Assembly: GCA_016935715.1 (NCBI GenBank)
Contig: JAFGQJ010000387.1
Coordinates: forward strand, 1-6,679
DNA: 6,679 nucleotides
Source of the DNA: Spirochaetales bacterium
GTDB taxonomy: Bacteria > Spirochaetota > Spirochaetia > SZUA-6 > DRHE01
Reading direction: 5' to 3'
Part shown: positions 1 to 4,977 of the stretch, one piece after another
How the letters are laid out: each line of letters opens with the position of its first letter
Numbering within the stretch: position 1 is the stretch's first letter
The notes under the pieces: generated by a model
Databases searched by the model: none
Seen by the model: the letters and a program-made list of their open reading frames with translations, nothing else
Told to the model about the DNA's origin: nothing
Translations under genes and position numbers: made by a program

Positions 1-269
1 ACGCTGCGGATCGGACGGCCGTCTATGGCAACTATCCGATCGATGTCCGGACGCAGTCCCGAGGACACCGCCGGTGAAAACGGAGTTTTCGGTGCAAAGA
101 TCACCCGCCCGTCGCGGTTGACGACCTCCGGGTAGTTCACCACCAGGCCGGTGTTCGGTTTGAACAGGTAACGCACGAAGTACACGGAGGAGACGGCGCT
201 GAAGATCACCGCGGCGCAAAACAGCAGGAGGAAACGCTGTTTGAACCGCACAAGGCTTCTTACCGACAT
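1..269 (-). CDS. Membrane-anchored protein with PDZ-like segment (N-terminal part only)
   Basis: An open frame on the minus strand starts at ATG 269-267 and runs off the left edge of the window; 89 codons are visible. A GAAGG ribosome-binding site lies about 7 nt before the ATG. The N-terminus is basic (R4, R8, K10, R12), followed by a hydrophobic stretch at about residues 12-35, which reads as one transmembrane helix or uncleaved signal anchor. Residues about 63-89 contain SPAVSSGLRPDIDRIVAIDG, the pattern of the core of a PDZ domain (S-x-A-x-x-x-G-L-x-P-x-x-x-I-x-x-I-D-G). The segment between helix and PDZ would lie outside the membrane. The start is only 10 nt past the stop of the receiver/cyclase-like gene, so the two are probably co-transcribed. 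What follows the PDZ-like part is outside the window. A PP2C/SpoIIE phosphatase, kinase or protease module are all possible, so I assign no function. Confidence 0.75.
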   Translation of the reverse strand, partial: MSVRSLVRFKQRFLLLFCAAVIFSAVSSVYFVRYLFKPNTGLVVNYPEVVNRDGRVIFAPKTPFSPAVSSGLRPDIDRIVAIDGRPIRS

Positions 270-279
270 GGTGGTGCCT

Positions 280-1296
280 TCAGAACGACTGTCGCGTATA
301 CCGATGTATGGGAAGACGCATCCGCAGGATCTTTCTGCCCTCGAAGGTGCCCGCGGGCACGAAGTAGTCCCGCAGCGCCGGTTGCCCGAATTGCAGGACC
401 TCTTCGGTCACGCAGAAATTTCCCGGCTGGACATACTGCTGGCCCAGGTGAAAGATGGAGTTCAGGCTGTCGGAAACGATGTGCCCGATGTTCTCCCTTG
501 TGTAAGGGGTGTTCCCGATCTGCAGGGCCAGCCGGACGGACAGGAAGTGCGGGAAGTGGGAGCCCTCGATATCGTAAAGGCGTCTGAACAGCATCAATCG
601 GAATCCGCAGGTCAACGCCGGGCAGGATTTCGCGTCGAAGGGAAACAGGACGATCCCCCCGAAGCTGAACCACATCCAGAGGCGTCCGCCGAACTTTCTC
701 ACGAATCCGTCTATGTAGGCTCGAAACGAAGAGAGGGCGATGGACAGATTTTCGGTGCCGAAGCTTCTCTCCATCTGGTCCTTGCCGTCGAGCTCGATGA
801 ACATCATGGAAAATGTATACTCCCGCCCCGGTTCCACGGAAGCCCAATCGCTTCCCGAAGGTCTGTATGGAGCTCCCCTTCTCTGGCTGGCTGATGCGGC
901 CATTCTGTCCAGGATCACCGGCTGGGTACCTCGGAGGTAATCCAGGATGGGCTTCAGCCTGCTCATACCCGAGCCGTTCTCCAGAACCTGGCGATTGAGA
1001 TAATCCACCGCGCCGTCGTGAAACAGGCGGCCCACATCACCGATCTTCCCGGTTGGATCGACGATCCCGTAGAAGACGTTCTCCTTTTTCCTCAGCCTCC
1101 GCAGGTAGCCGGCTATCTTGTCCGTCTCCACCGCCGAGATATCCAGGTAGCACAGCGTGGGCGTGTCCACCGCCTTCAGCCGGGCCGTGAACTCCTGGAA
1201 AGCCGCGCAGCGCACCTCCTCCACCACCCCCTTCCGCCTGCGCAGCTTCATTTTTTCCAGCAATTTTCTGCTGTCGGAGAAGACCAGGATATTCAC
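280..1296 (-). CDS. Receiver-like plus degenerate class III cyclase-like protein
   Basis: A 338-aa soluble protein with a GTG start (1296-1294) preceded by GGAG about 7 nt away. Residues 1-122 have receiver topology: strand ILVF then D8, a central strand CYLD with candidate phospho-acceptor D52, and GAVDYL at 95-100 with R102 where the conserved Lys would sit. The switch Thr is not evident, so phosphorylation is uncertain. After a linker (about 123-157), residues 158-328 align with the class III nucleotide cyclase domain: FIELDG (166-171), GGRLWMWFSFGG (203-214), SVRLALQIGNTP (253-264), SDSLNSIFHLG (275-285) and FCVTEEVL (294-301). Metal aspartates are replaced by E168 and F212 and the purine Lys by M208, while the transition-state Asn is kept (N279) with H283 for Arg. 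Alone it should not be an active cyclase. It lies 4 nt after the related 305-aa gene and 10 nt before the TM-PDZ gene. A regulatory pseudo-cyclase or half of a heterodimer is my inference. Confidence 0.8.
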   Translation of the reverse strand: MNILVFSDSRKLLEKMKLRRRKGVVEEVRCAAFQEFTARLKAVDTPTLCYLDISAVETDKIAGYLRRLRKKENVFYGIVDPTGKIGDVGRLFHDGAVDYLNRQVLENGSGMSRLKPILDYLRGTQPVILDRMAASASQRRGAPYRPSGSDWASVEPGREYTFSMMFIELDGKDQMERSFGTENLSIALSSFRAYIDGFVRKFGGRLWMWFSFGGIVLFPFDAKSCPALTCGFRLMLFRRLYDIEGSHFPHFLSVRLALQIGNTPYTRENIGHIVSDSLNSIFHLGQQYVQPGNFCVTEEVLQFGQPALRDYFVPAGTFEGRKILRMRLPIHRYTRQSF

Positions 1297-1300
1297 CGCC

Positions 1301-2218
1301 TCACTCCCACCTCAGCTTGTACTGGTACAGCAGATTGTGGCGGGAAACCCGGAGGGCCTTGAAAAAGCTGTCCAATTTGTTGCCCATATCCGAATACACG
1401 CCCGGGGTGATCACCAGGCTGTCGGTTTCGGCAAACTCGGATTCGATCACCTCGAGCCTTCTCAGAGTGTCGCTGCGGATCCTCTGGAAGTCCTGGTGGA
1501 AGGGGCAGGGTCCGGTGTGCACGGCCAGTCGAACCTGCACCGGCTTTGAGAAGGGGCATTGAAACAGATTGTACATGAACAGCTCCAGCAGCATCTCCAT
1601 GCCCGAAAGGGCCGCCTGTATGTTCTTGTTTCCGTAGTAGAAGGCGGCTACCCCGCCGTCGCCCTCCCACTGCCACAGGCGGCCGTCCCGCTTCTCCACG
1701 ATGTTGGTGAACAGGCGCCTTACCTCGTTGTACACCTGGATGACGATGCGCCTGGAGTACCTGCGCACCAGTGCCGTGTTCCCCACGATGTCCACGCGCA
1801 GGAAGCTCAATTCGTACAGCTGCCCCTCCCGCAGCACACCCCATCCTTTGGTCCGTCCCCGCCCCCCCGCTTCGACGAAAATCCCCTCGCCGTCTTTGAA
1901 CCTGTATCCCAGCACTTCCAGCTCCTTGACGATCTGGGGAAGCAGACGTATGGATACCGGCCGGCCCATGACTCCGGTTCGATCGACTTCGATGAGCAGC
2001 TCGGCGAAGCGATGGATATGGCCGCTGCGCGCCAGGTCCGCTGCAATCTGACGGGCGGCATCGACCTGGGGGATCGGGATATTGGCAGGGAAACCGGTCT
2101 GCTCGTACAGATCGTAGCCGTTGATCACCCGGGCCGCCAGGCGTTCCATGAGGGCAACGTCCATGGACTGGGAAAGCGACTGGGATATGTAGTTCTGCAG
2201 ACGCTGGCTGATCTTCAC
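1301..2218 (-). CDS. Class III nucleotide cyclase-like protein with helical N-terminal domain
   Basis: A 305-aa soluble protein. The start is GTG 2218-2216, supported by GGAGGG about 7 nt upstream and by a GTGA overlap with the thioesterase stop, which suggests translational coupling. Residues 1-115 are mostly helical and I do not recognise the domain. A Gly/Arg-rich linker (about 117-127) leads to the cyclase-like domain at 133-303. This contains FLRVDIVGNT (139-148) with metal ligand D143, GRLWQWEGDGG (179-189) with metal ligand D187, QVRLAVHTGP (228-237) and SDTLRRLEVIE (249-259). Both metal aspartates are intact. The purine-selecting Lys position is Q183, the transition-state Asn is R253 and the Arg is V257, so a homodimer would lack key catalytic groups. 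The motifs GRLW(M/Q)W, VRLA and SD(S/T)L are shared with the next gene, pointing to a common origin. It could make cAMP, cGMP or another cyclic nucleotide with a partner, or only bind nucleotide. Confidence 0.82.
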   Translation of the reverse strand: MKISQRLQNYISQSLSQSMDVALMERLAARVINGYDLYEQTGFPANIPIPQVDAARQIAADLARSGHIHRFAELLIEVDRTGVMGRPVSIRLLPQIVKELEVLGYRFKDGEGIFVEAGGRGRTKGWGVLREGQLYELSFLRVDIVGNTALVRRYSRRIVIQVYNEVRRLFTNIVEKRDGRLWQWEGDGGVAAFYYGNKNIQAALSGMEMLLELFMYNLFQCPFSKPVQVRLAVHTGPCPFHQDFQRIRSDTLRRLEVIESEFAETDSLVITPGVYSDMGNKLDSFFKALRVSRHNLLYQYKLRWE

Positions 2219-2619
2219 GGCCGTCCCTCCGGCTCCAGCGCCGCCGTGTCCAGCTCCGCGGGGATACGCACGGGTTTTCCCTGCTCATTGATGCAGGCCC
2301 AGGTTACCTCGGCCTCCGCCACCAGATCCCTACCCCGGTAGATGTTCTGCCGGAACACGACCCGCACCTTCTGCTTGCGCAGCGTCCACGTGTCGATCCT
2401 CAGTCGCTCGCCGCTGCCGACCTGCAGCCTGTAGTCGATGCAGATGCGGGTTACCACGAAGCCGATTCCCTTGCGGCGCAGCTCGTCGTAGGATATCGGG
2501 AGATCGTTCAGAAACTGGATACGGGCGTATTCGAGGTAGTTGAGATAGATGGCGTTGTTGATGTGTCCGTAACTGTCGCATTCGTACGTACGGGTGGTGA
2601 GCTCGGTCGAGTGTATCAT
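2215..2619 (-). CDS. Hotdog-fold acyl-CoA thioesterase (4HBT/YbgC-like)
   Basis: A 134-aa cytosolic protein of the size usual for single-hotdog thioesterases, which hydrolyse acyl-CoA to free acid and CoA. The N-terminal signature is clear: TYECDSYGHINNAIYLNYLE at residues 11-30, followed by Y31 A32 R33. D15 is at the position of the catalytic Asp of YbgC-type enzymes, H19, N21 and Y25 follow, and the E30-x-x-R33 pair closes the long central helix. Later strands (RLRIDTWTL, RVVFRQNIYRG, AEAEVTWACINEQGKPVRIP) fit the hotdog sheet. The frame can be extended to a TTG at 2640, but ATG 2619 is preferred because the extension crosses the promoter -10 element and the family signature starts soon after this ATG. 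A weak AGGCGG abuts the ATG. It is the first gene of the minus-strand cluster and overlaps the cyclase-like gene by 4 nt. Chain-length preference cannot be read from sequence. Confidence 0.87.
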   Translation of the reverse strand: MIHSTELTTRTYECDSYGHINNAIYLNYLEYARIQFLNDLPISYDELRRKGIGFVVTRICIDYRLQVGSGERLRIDTWTLRKQKVRVVFRQNIYRGRDLVAEAEVTWACINEQGKPVRIPAELDTAALEPEGRP

Positions 2620-2627
2620 CCGCCTGG

Positions 2628-2657
2628 ATTGTAGAGTCAATATACGCCGTGGGTCAA
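2628..2657 (-). promoter_or_regulatory. Sigma70-type promoter for the minus-strand cluster
   Basis: Read on the minus strand, TTGACC (2657-2652) is followed by an 18-nt spacer and TACAAT (2633-2628). These match the -35 and -10 consensus at 5/6 positions each. Transcription would start at about 2623-2619, at or just before the ATG at 2619, giving a leaderless or nearly leaderless mRNA. An alternative -10 TATATT (2644-2639), paired with a weaker TTGCCG 18 nt upstream, would leave a short leader of roughly 13 nt carrying AGGCGG. Which one is used cannot be decided from sequence. Confidence 0.6.
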
Positions 2658-2678
2658 GCTTTCGGCAAAACCGGTTGG

Positions 2679-2707
2679 TTGACAGGGGAAAGCGGCGTTG
2701 GTATATT
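2679..2707 (+). promoter_or_regulatory. Near-consensus sigma70 promoter for tRNA-Met
   Basis: A perfect -35 TTGACA (2679-2684), a 17-nt spacer and the -10 TATATT (2702-2707, 5/6) precede the tRNA. Transcription would start at about 2713-2715, leaving roughly 20 nt of 5' leader for RNase P to remove before G1 at 2735. The strength fits a stable-RNA gene. The -35 boxes of this promoter and the divergent minus-strand promoter are only about 21 nt apart. Confidence 0.85.
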
Positions 2708-2734
2708 TCTGGAGTTCAGGACTCGCTCTTGGAT

Positions 2735-2807
2735 GGCGGCGTAGCTCAGTTGGTAGAGCAAGCGGCTCATATCCGCTGGGTCAGGGGTTCAAATCCCTTC
2801 GCCGCTA
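2735..2807 (+). tRNA. tRNA-Met (CAU), elongator type
   Basis: A 73-nt cloverleaf is complete. The acceptor 2735-2741 pairs with 2800-2806, with G1-U72 as a wobble. The D stem GCTC/GAGC (2744-2747/2756-2759) has an 8-nt loop. The anticodon stem AGCGG/CCGCT (2761-2765/2773-2777) encloses loop CTCATAT with anticodon CAT at 2768-2770. The variable loop is GGGTC, and the T stem AGGGG/CCCTT (one G-U) encloses TTCAAAT. The discriminator is A2807, and the 3' CCA is not encoded (TTT follows). It is judged an elongator rather than an initiator tRNA because positions 1 and 72 can pair and the anticodon stem lacks the GGG/CCC run of tRNA-fMet. It is judged Met rather than lysidine-type Ile2 because the acceptor stem and D arm resemble bacterial elongator tRNA-Met; that distinction is weaker. 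Confidence 0.95.
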
Positions 2808-2815
2808 TTTTTTTT
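2808..2815 (+). terminator. T8 tract directly after the tRNA
   Basis: Eight consecutive T residues follow the discriminator base with no spacer. No separate GC-rich hairpin lies between, so if this terminates transcription the tRNA's own T-arm/acceptor structure must supply the stem. That is plausible but not a textbook intrinsic terminator. The remaining bases to 2872 (the gap to the convergent kinase stop) hold the short GC-rich palindromes GGCGCC and GCCGGC but no clear terminator for the kinase. Confidence 0.4.
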
Positions 2816-2872
2816 GCTGCGGAAACAATGCCGGGGAAGCCGACGCGGACCCGTCATCGCGGCGCCGGCCGG

Positions 2873-4246
2873 CTAGAAGATCAGGCAGATCTGCAGATCG
2901 CAGACATTCGTATTCGTGGGTCCGGTCTTGAGCAGCCCGTCGATCGACTCGTAGAAATGGTAGGAATCGCTGCGCCCGAGGTAGCTTTCGATCGAAAGAT
3001 CCCGGCTTCGCGCCCGCTCGGCCAGCTGCGTCGAAGCGAAGGCCCCGGCCGCATCGGTCGGTCCGTCGTTCCCGTCGGTAGCCCCGGAGAGAAAGTAGAT
3101 CCCCGCCCCGGCATCGCCCGCGGCGTCGATCTCCCGCAGAAACGACAGTGCCAGCTCCTGGTTACGGCCGCCCAGCCCGTCGCCCAGGATCGTCACGGTC
3201 GTCTCTCCGCCGCAGAGCAGGCAGGCCGGTTTTTTCACCGGCAGGTCGAAGGCCTGTCTGTCCAGAGCGACGGCGGCCAGGACCTTGGCCACCTCCCTGG
3301 CCTCCCCCACGATGCGGGAGGAAAGCACTGCTGGGCAGTAGCCCAGCTGCCGCGCCCTGCCTTCGGCGGCCTTGAGAGCCGTGTAGTTGGTGCCCAGGAG
3401 GATGTTGGTCACCCCGGCGAACACCGGATCTCCCGGTTTGGGCGTTTCCGGAAATTCCCCCGCGGCTCCCCGGCGCAGGAGCTCCGTTACCCGGGGCGGG
3501 AGCCGGTCCGCGATCCGGTACCGCTGCACGATGGCCTGCGCCTGGGCGTAGGTCGTCTCATCGGCCACGGTCAGACCGGAGGCGATCGTGTCCAGGCGAT
3601 CCCCCACCACGTCGGAGAGAATCAGATTCACGGAGCGGGCCGGGTGCAGCAGCTTCGCCAGCCGTCCCCCCTTCAGATTCGAGATGTGCTTGCGGATGCA
3701 GTTGAACTCCTGGATCGTGGCCCCGCAGGCCAGCAGCACCTGGGTGGCGCGCTGTTTTTCCTCCAGGGTGATGCCGAGCCGCCCTTCCTCTCCGCTGTAC
3801 GGGGCGGGCAGGATGGCAGAGCCGCCGCCGGAGATGAGATTGATCACCAGGGTCCGCTCATCCGCCCCGCGGGCCAGCTCCGCCACGGCTTCCGCTCCCC
3901 GGACACCCTGTTCATCGGGAAGCGGATGCCCGGATTCGATCAGCCGGATCCGCCGCAGCTCCTCGGTGTGTCCGTACTTGACCACGACCACCCCTTCGTC
4001 GATCCGCTCGCCCAGAACCTGCTCGATCCCGGCCGCCATGGCCGCCGACGCCTTGCCGGCTCCCAGGACGAGGATCCGCCGGAAATCCCTCAGGTCCAGG
4101 GTGAGAGAGGCGGATTCCGCCCGAACCACGAGCCGGTCCCCCTCCAGGCGGACGCCGGCTTTGACCAGCTGTCTGGGATCGACCCGCTGCACCCCGGCAC
4201 GGAAGATGCTCTCCAGGTCCTCGTAGGCTCCAGATTGTTCCGGCAT
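2873..4246 (-). CDS. Type-2 glycerate kinase (GckA/TtuD, MOFRL family)
   Basis: A 457-aa cytosolic enzyme expected to phosphorylate D-glycerate with ATP. Family members usually yield 2-phosphoglycerate, feeding lower glycolysis from serine, glyoxylate or sugar-acid breakdown. An N-terminal glycerate-kinase domain carries GAGKA (62-66), ESGHPLPDEQG (104-114), LISGGGSA (137-144) and NCIRKHISNLKGGRLA (182-197). A C-terminal MOFRL domain carries CGGETTVTILG (345-355), GGRNQELAL (359-367), ATDGNDGPTDAAGA (389-402) and TGPTNTNVCDLQI (441-453). All hallmark motifs are present and the length is normal, so it looks intact. ATG 4246 is chosen over an upstream in-frame ATG at 4291 because GGAGGAGGAG lies 4-5 nt before it and the upstream codons look unlike the family. 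The gene is monocistronic by position: divergent from the unknown 194-aa gene and convergent with the tRNA. Glycerate as substrate is inferred from the family. Confidence 0.95.
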   Translation of the reverse strand: MPEQSGAYEDLESIFRAGVQRVDPRQLVKAGVRLEGDRLVVRAESASLTLDLRDFRRILVLGAGKASAAMAAGIEQVLGERIDEGVVVVKYGHTEELRRIRLIESGHPLPDEQGVRGAEAVAELARGADERTLVINLISGGGSAILPAPYSGEEGRLGITLEEKQRATQVLLACGATIQEFNCIRKHISNLKGGRLAKLLHPARSVNLILSDVVGDRLDTIASGLTVADETTYAQAQAIVQRYRIADRLPPRVTELLRRGAAGEFPETPKPGDPVFAGVTNILLGTNYTALKAAEGRARQLGYCPAVLSSRIVGEAREVAKVLAAVALDRQAFDLPVKKPACLLCGGETTVTILGDGLGGRNQELALSFLREIDAAGDAGAGIYFLSGATDGNDGPTDAAGAFASTQLAERARSRDLSIESYLGRSDSYHFYESIDGLLKTGPTNTNVCDLQICLIF

Positions 4247-4250
4247 GTCT

Positions 4251-4260
4251 CTCCTCCTCC
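4251..4260 (-). promoter_or_regulatory. Strong ribosome-binding site of the glycerate kinase
   Basis: The minus strand reads GGAGGAGGAG, a triple GGA/GAG repeat 4 nt before ATG 4246. It fixes the start codon of the kinase against the longer alternative at 4291. Confidence 0.85.
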
Positions 4261-4311
4261 AACGTATACTAAAGGATATTCCCGTTTCCATCCAGGAATA
4301 CCGGACGCGGA

Positions 4312-4337
4312 GAAACCGTCGGAAACCGTCGGAACCG
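4312..4337. repeat. Tandem 10-bp repeat in the divergent intergenic region
   Basis: GAAACCGTCG occurs twice back to back (4312-4321, 4322-4331), followed by a partial imperfect copy GAACCG (4332-4337). It lies in the 136-nt gap between the divergent kinase and the 194-aa gene. The 10-bp period would place copies on one face of the helix, so it could be an operator, but a chance duplication is equally possible. I find no convincing -35/-10 pair for either gene in this gap. TATACT at 4265-4270 on the plus strand resembles a -10 box but lacks a matching -35. Confidence 0.5.
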
Positions 4338-4382
4338 CTATGGAATTCCCCGGCGGTTTCGATGCATACTGATCGCAGCCGT

Positions 4383-4967
4383 ATGAGCTCGGAAGATCCT
4401 CTCTACAGTGCGGTGGAATTCATTCTCAACAGGGCCAGCTCGGAGCAGCTCGAGATCATTGCCGAGGCGCTGAAGCGGCGCCGGAGCCCCGGGAAAGGAC
4501 TGGGGGGGATCAGCCCCCGAGGCATGGCGGAGAACGTGGCCCGGAAGGTCAATCAGCAGCTGGGAGGGATGCTGGATGTGCACTCCATTTCACGGCAGAT
4601 CGTCACCGATTTGATCCGCCAGAAGGAACCGAATATCAGCGACAGAGAGCTGGAAGTGCTCCTGGACCAGTGGCTGCCCTCTTCGGCCCGGGCCCGGGAA
4701 GCGTCGGACCGGAGCGAGCAGCCGGGTCCGGAGCAGGAAGCGGGCGGCATCGCCCCGGATGTGCTCATAACCATGATCAGCCAGTACGTTTCTGCGAGGC
4801 GAGGCACCCTCTCCCCGGCGGAGAGGGACAGGCTCCCGAAGAACTGGCAGACAGACTACTGGGAGCAGTTCCCGGACACGGTGCGGGCCCGGATCCGGGA
4901 ACACCTGGGCGGCAGGCTCGGCGAGGTGGATTTCTGGGATTCCGTCATCTCCGCCCTCGATCAGTAG
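4383..4967 (+). CDS. Conserved-looking protein of unknown function, 194 aa
   Basis: I do not recognise this protein. It has no signal peptide or membrane segment and should be cytosolic. Residues 1-100 are predicted largely helical (for example EQLEIIAEALKRR at 21-33 and HSISRQIVTDLI at 67-78). Residues 101-122 form a charged, Pro/Gly/Glu-rich linker, and residues 123-194 form a second, acidic helical part containing LPKNWQTDYWEQFPDTVRAR (151-170) and ending EVDFWDSVISALDQ. Base composition matches the neighbours. The start is uncertain: ATG 4383 begins the first protein-like stretch but has no clear Shine-Dalgarno, ATG 4362 has a GGCGG nearby, and the frame stays open to 4245. It ends 10 nt before the transporter start, so the two are probably co-transcribed. 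A role tied to the transporter is only inferred from position. Confidence 0.7.
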   Translation: MSSEDPLYSAVEFILNRASSEQLEIIAEALKRRRSPGKGLGGISPRGMAENVARKVNQQLGGMLDVHSISRQIVTDLIRQKEPNISDRELEVLLDQWLPSSARAREASDRSEQPGPEQEAGGIAPDVLITMISQYVSARRGTLSPAERDRLPKNWQTDYWEQFPDTVRARIREHLGGRLGEVDFWDSVISALDQ

Positions 4968-4977
4968 CAGCAGCGAA

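Noticed and set aside
241..894. A 217-codon plus-strand open frame
   Set aside because: It is antisense to the receiver/cyclase-like gene, with no ribosome-binding site and no recognisable domain.
1862..1868. Seven-C tract (with similar 7-nt tracts at 4502-4508 and 5982-5988) as phase-variation sites
   Set aside because: Seven-base G/C runs are expected by chance in GC-rich coding DNA, all three frames are intact, and nothing else suggests contingency loci.
1293..2288. A 331-codon minus-strand open frame overlapping the 305-aa cyclase-like gene
   Set aside because: It is in another frame of the same strand. The translation is Arg/Gly/Pro-rich without motifs, while the 305-aa frame shows cyclase motifs and a good ribosome-binding site.
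2735..2807. Initiator tRNA-fMet or lysidine-modified tRNA-Ile2 instead of elongator tRNA-Met
   Set aside because: Bases 1 and 72 can pair (G-U) and the anticodon stem lacks the GGG/CCC run of initiators. The acceptor and D arm look like elongator Met. Ile2 is not fully excluded.
2735..2807. The tRNA 3' end as an attachment site for an integrated element
   Set aside because: No integrase, no second copy of the tRNA 3' end and no composition change are visible. The neighbouring gene is an ordinary glycerate kinase.
2858..2872. GC-rich palindromes after the kinase stop as an intrinsic terminator
   Set aside because: On the minus strand the palindromes are short and are not followed by a T tract, so the sequence does not support an intrinsic terminator.
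2594..4372. A 592-codon plus-strand open frame
   Set aside because: It runs through the tRNA gene and antisense to the whole glycerate kinase. Its translation is low-complexity and Gly/Arg/Pro-rich with no motif. It is a GC-rich shadow frame.
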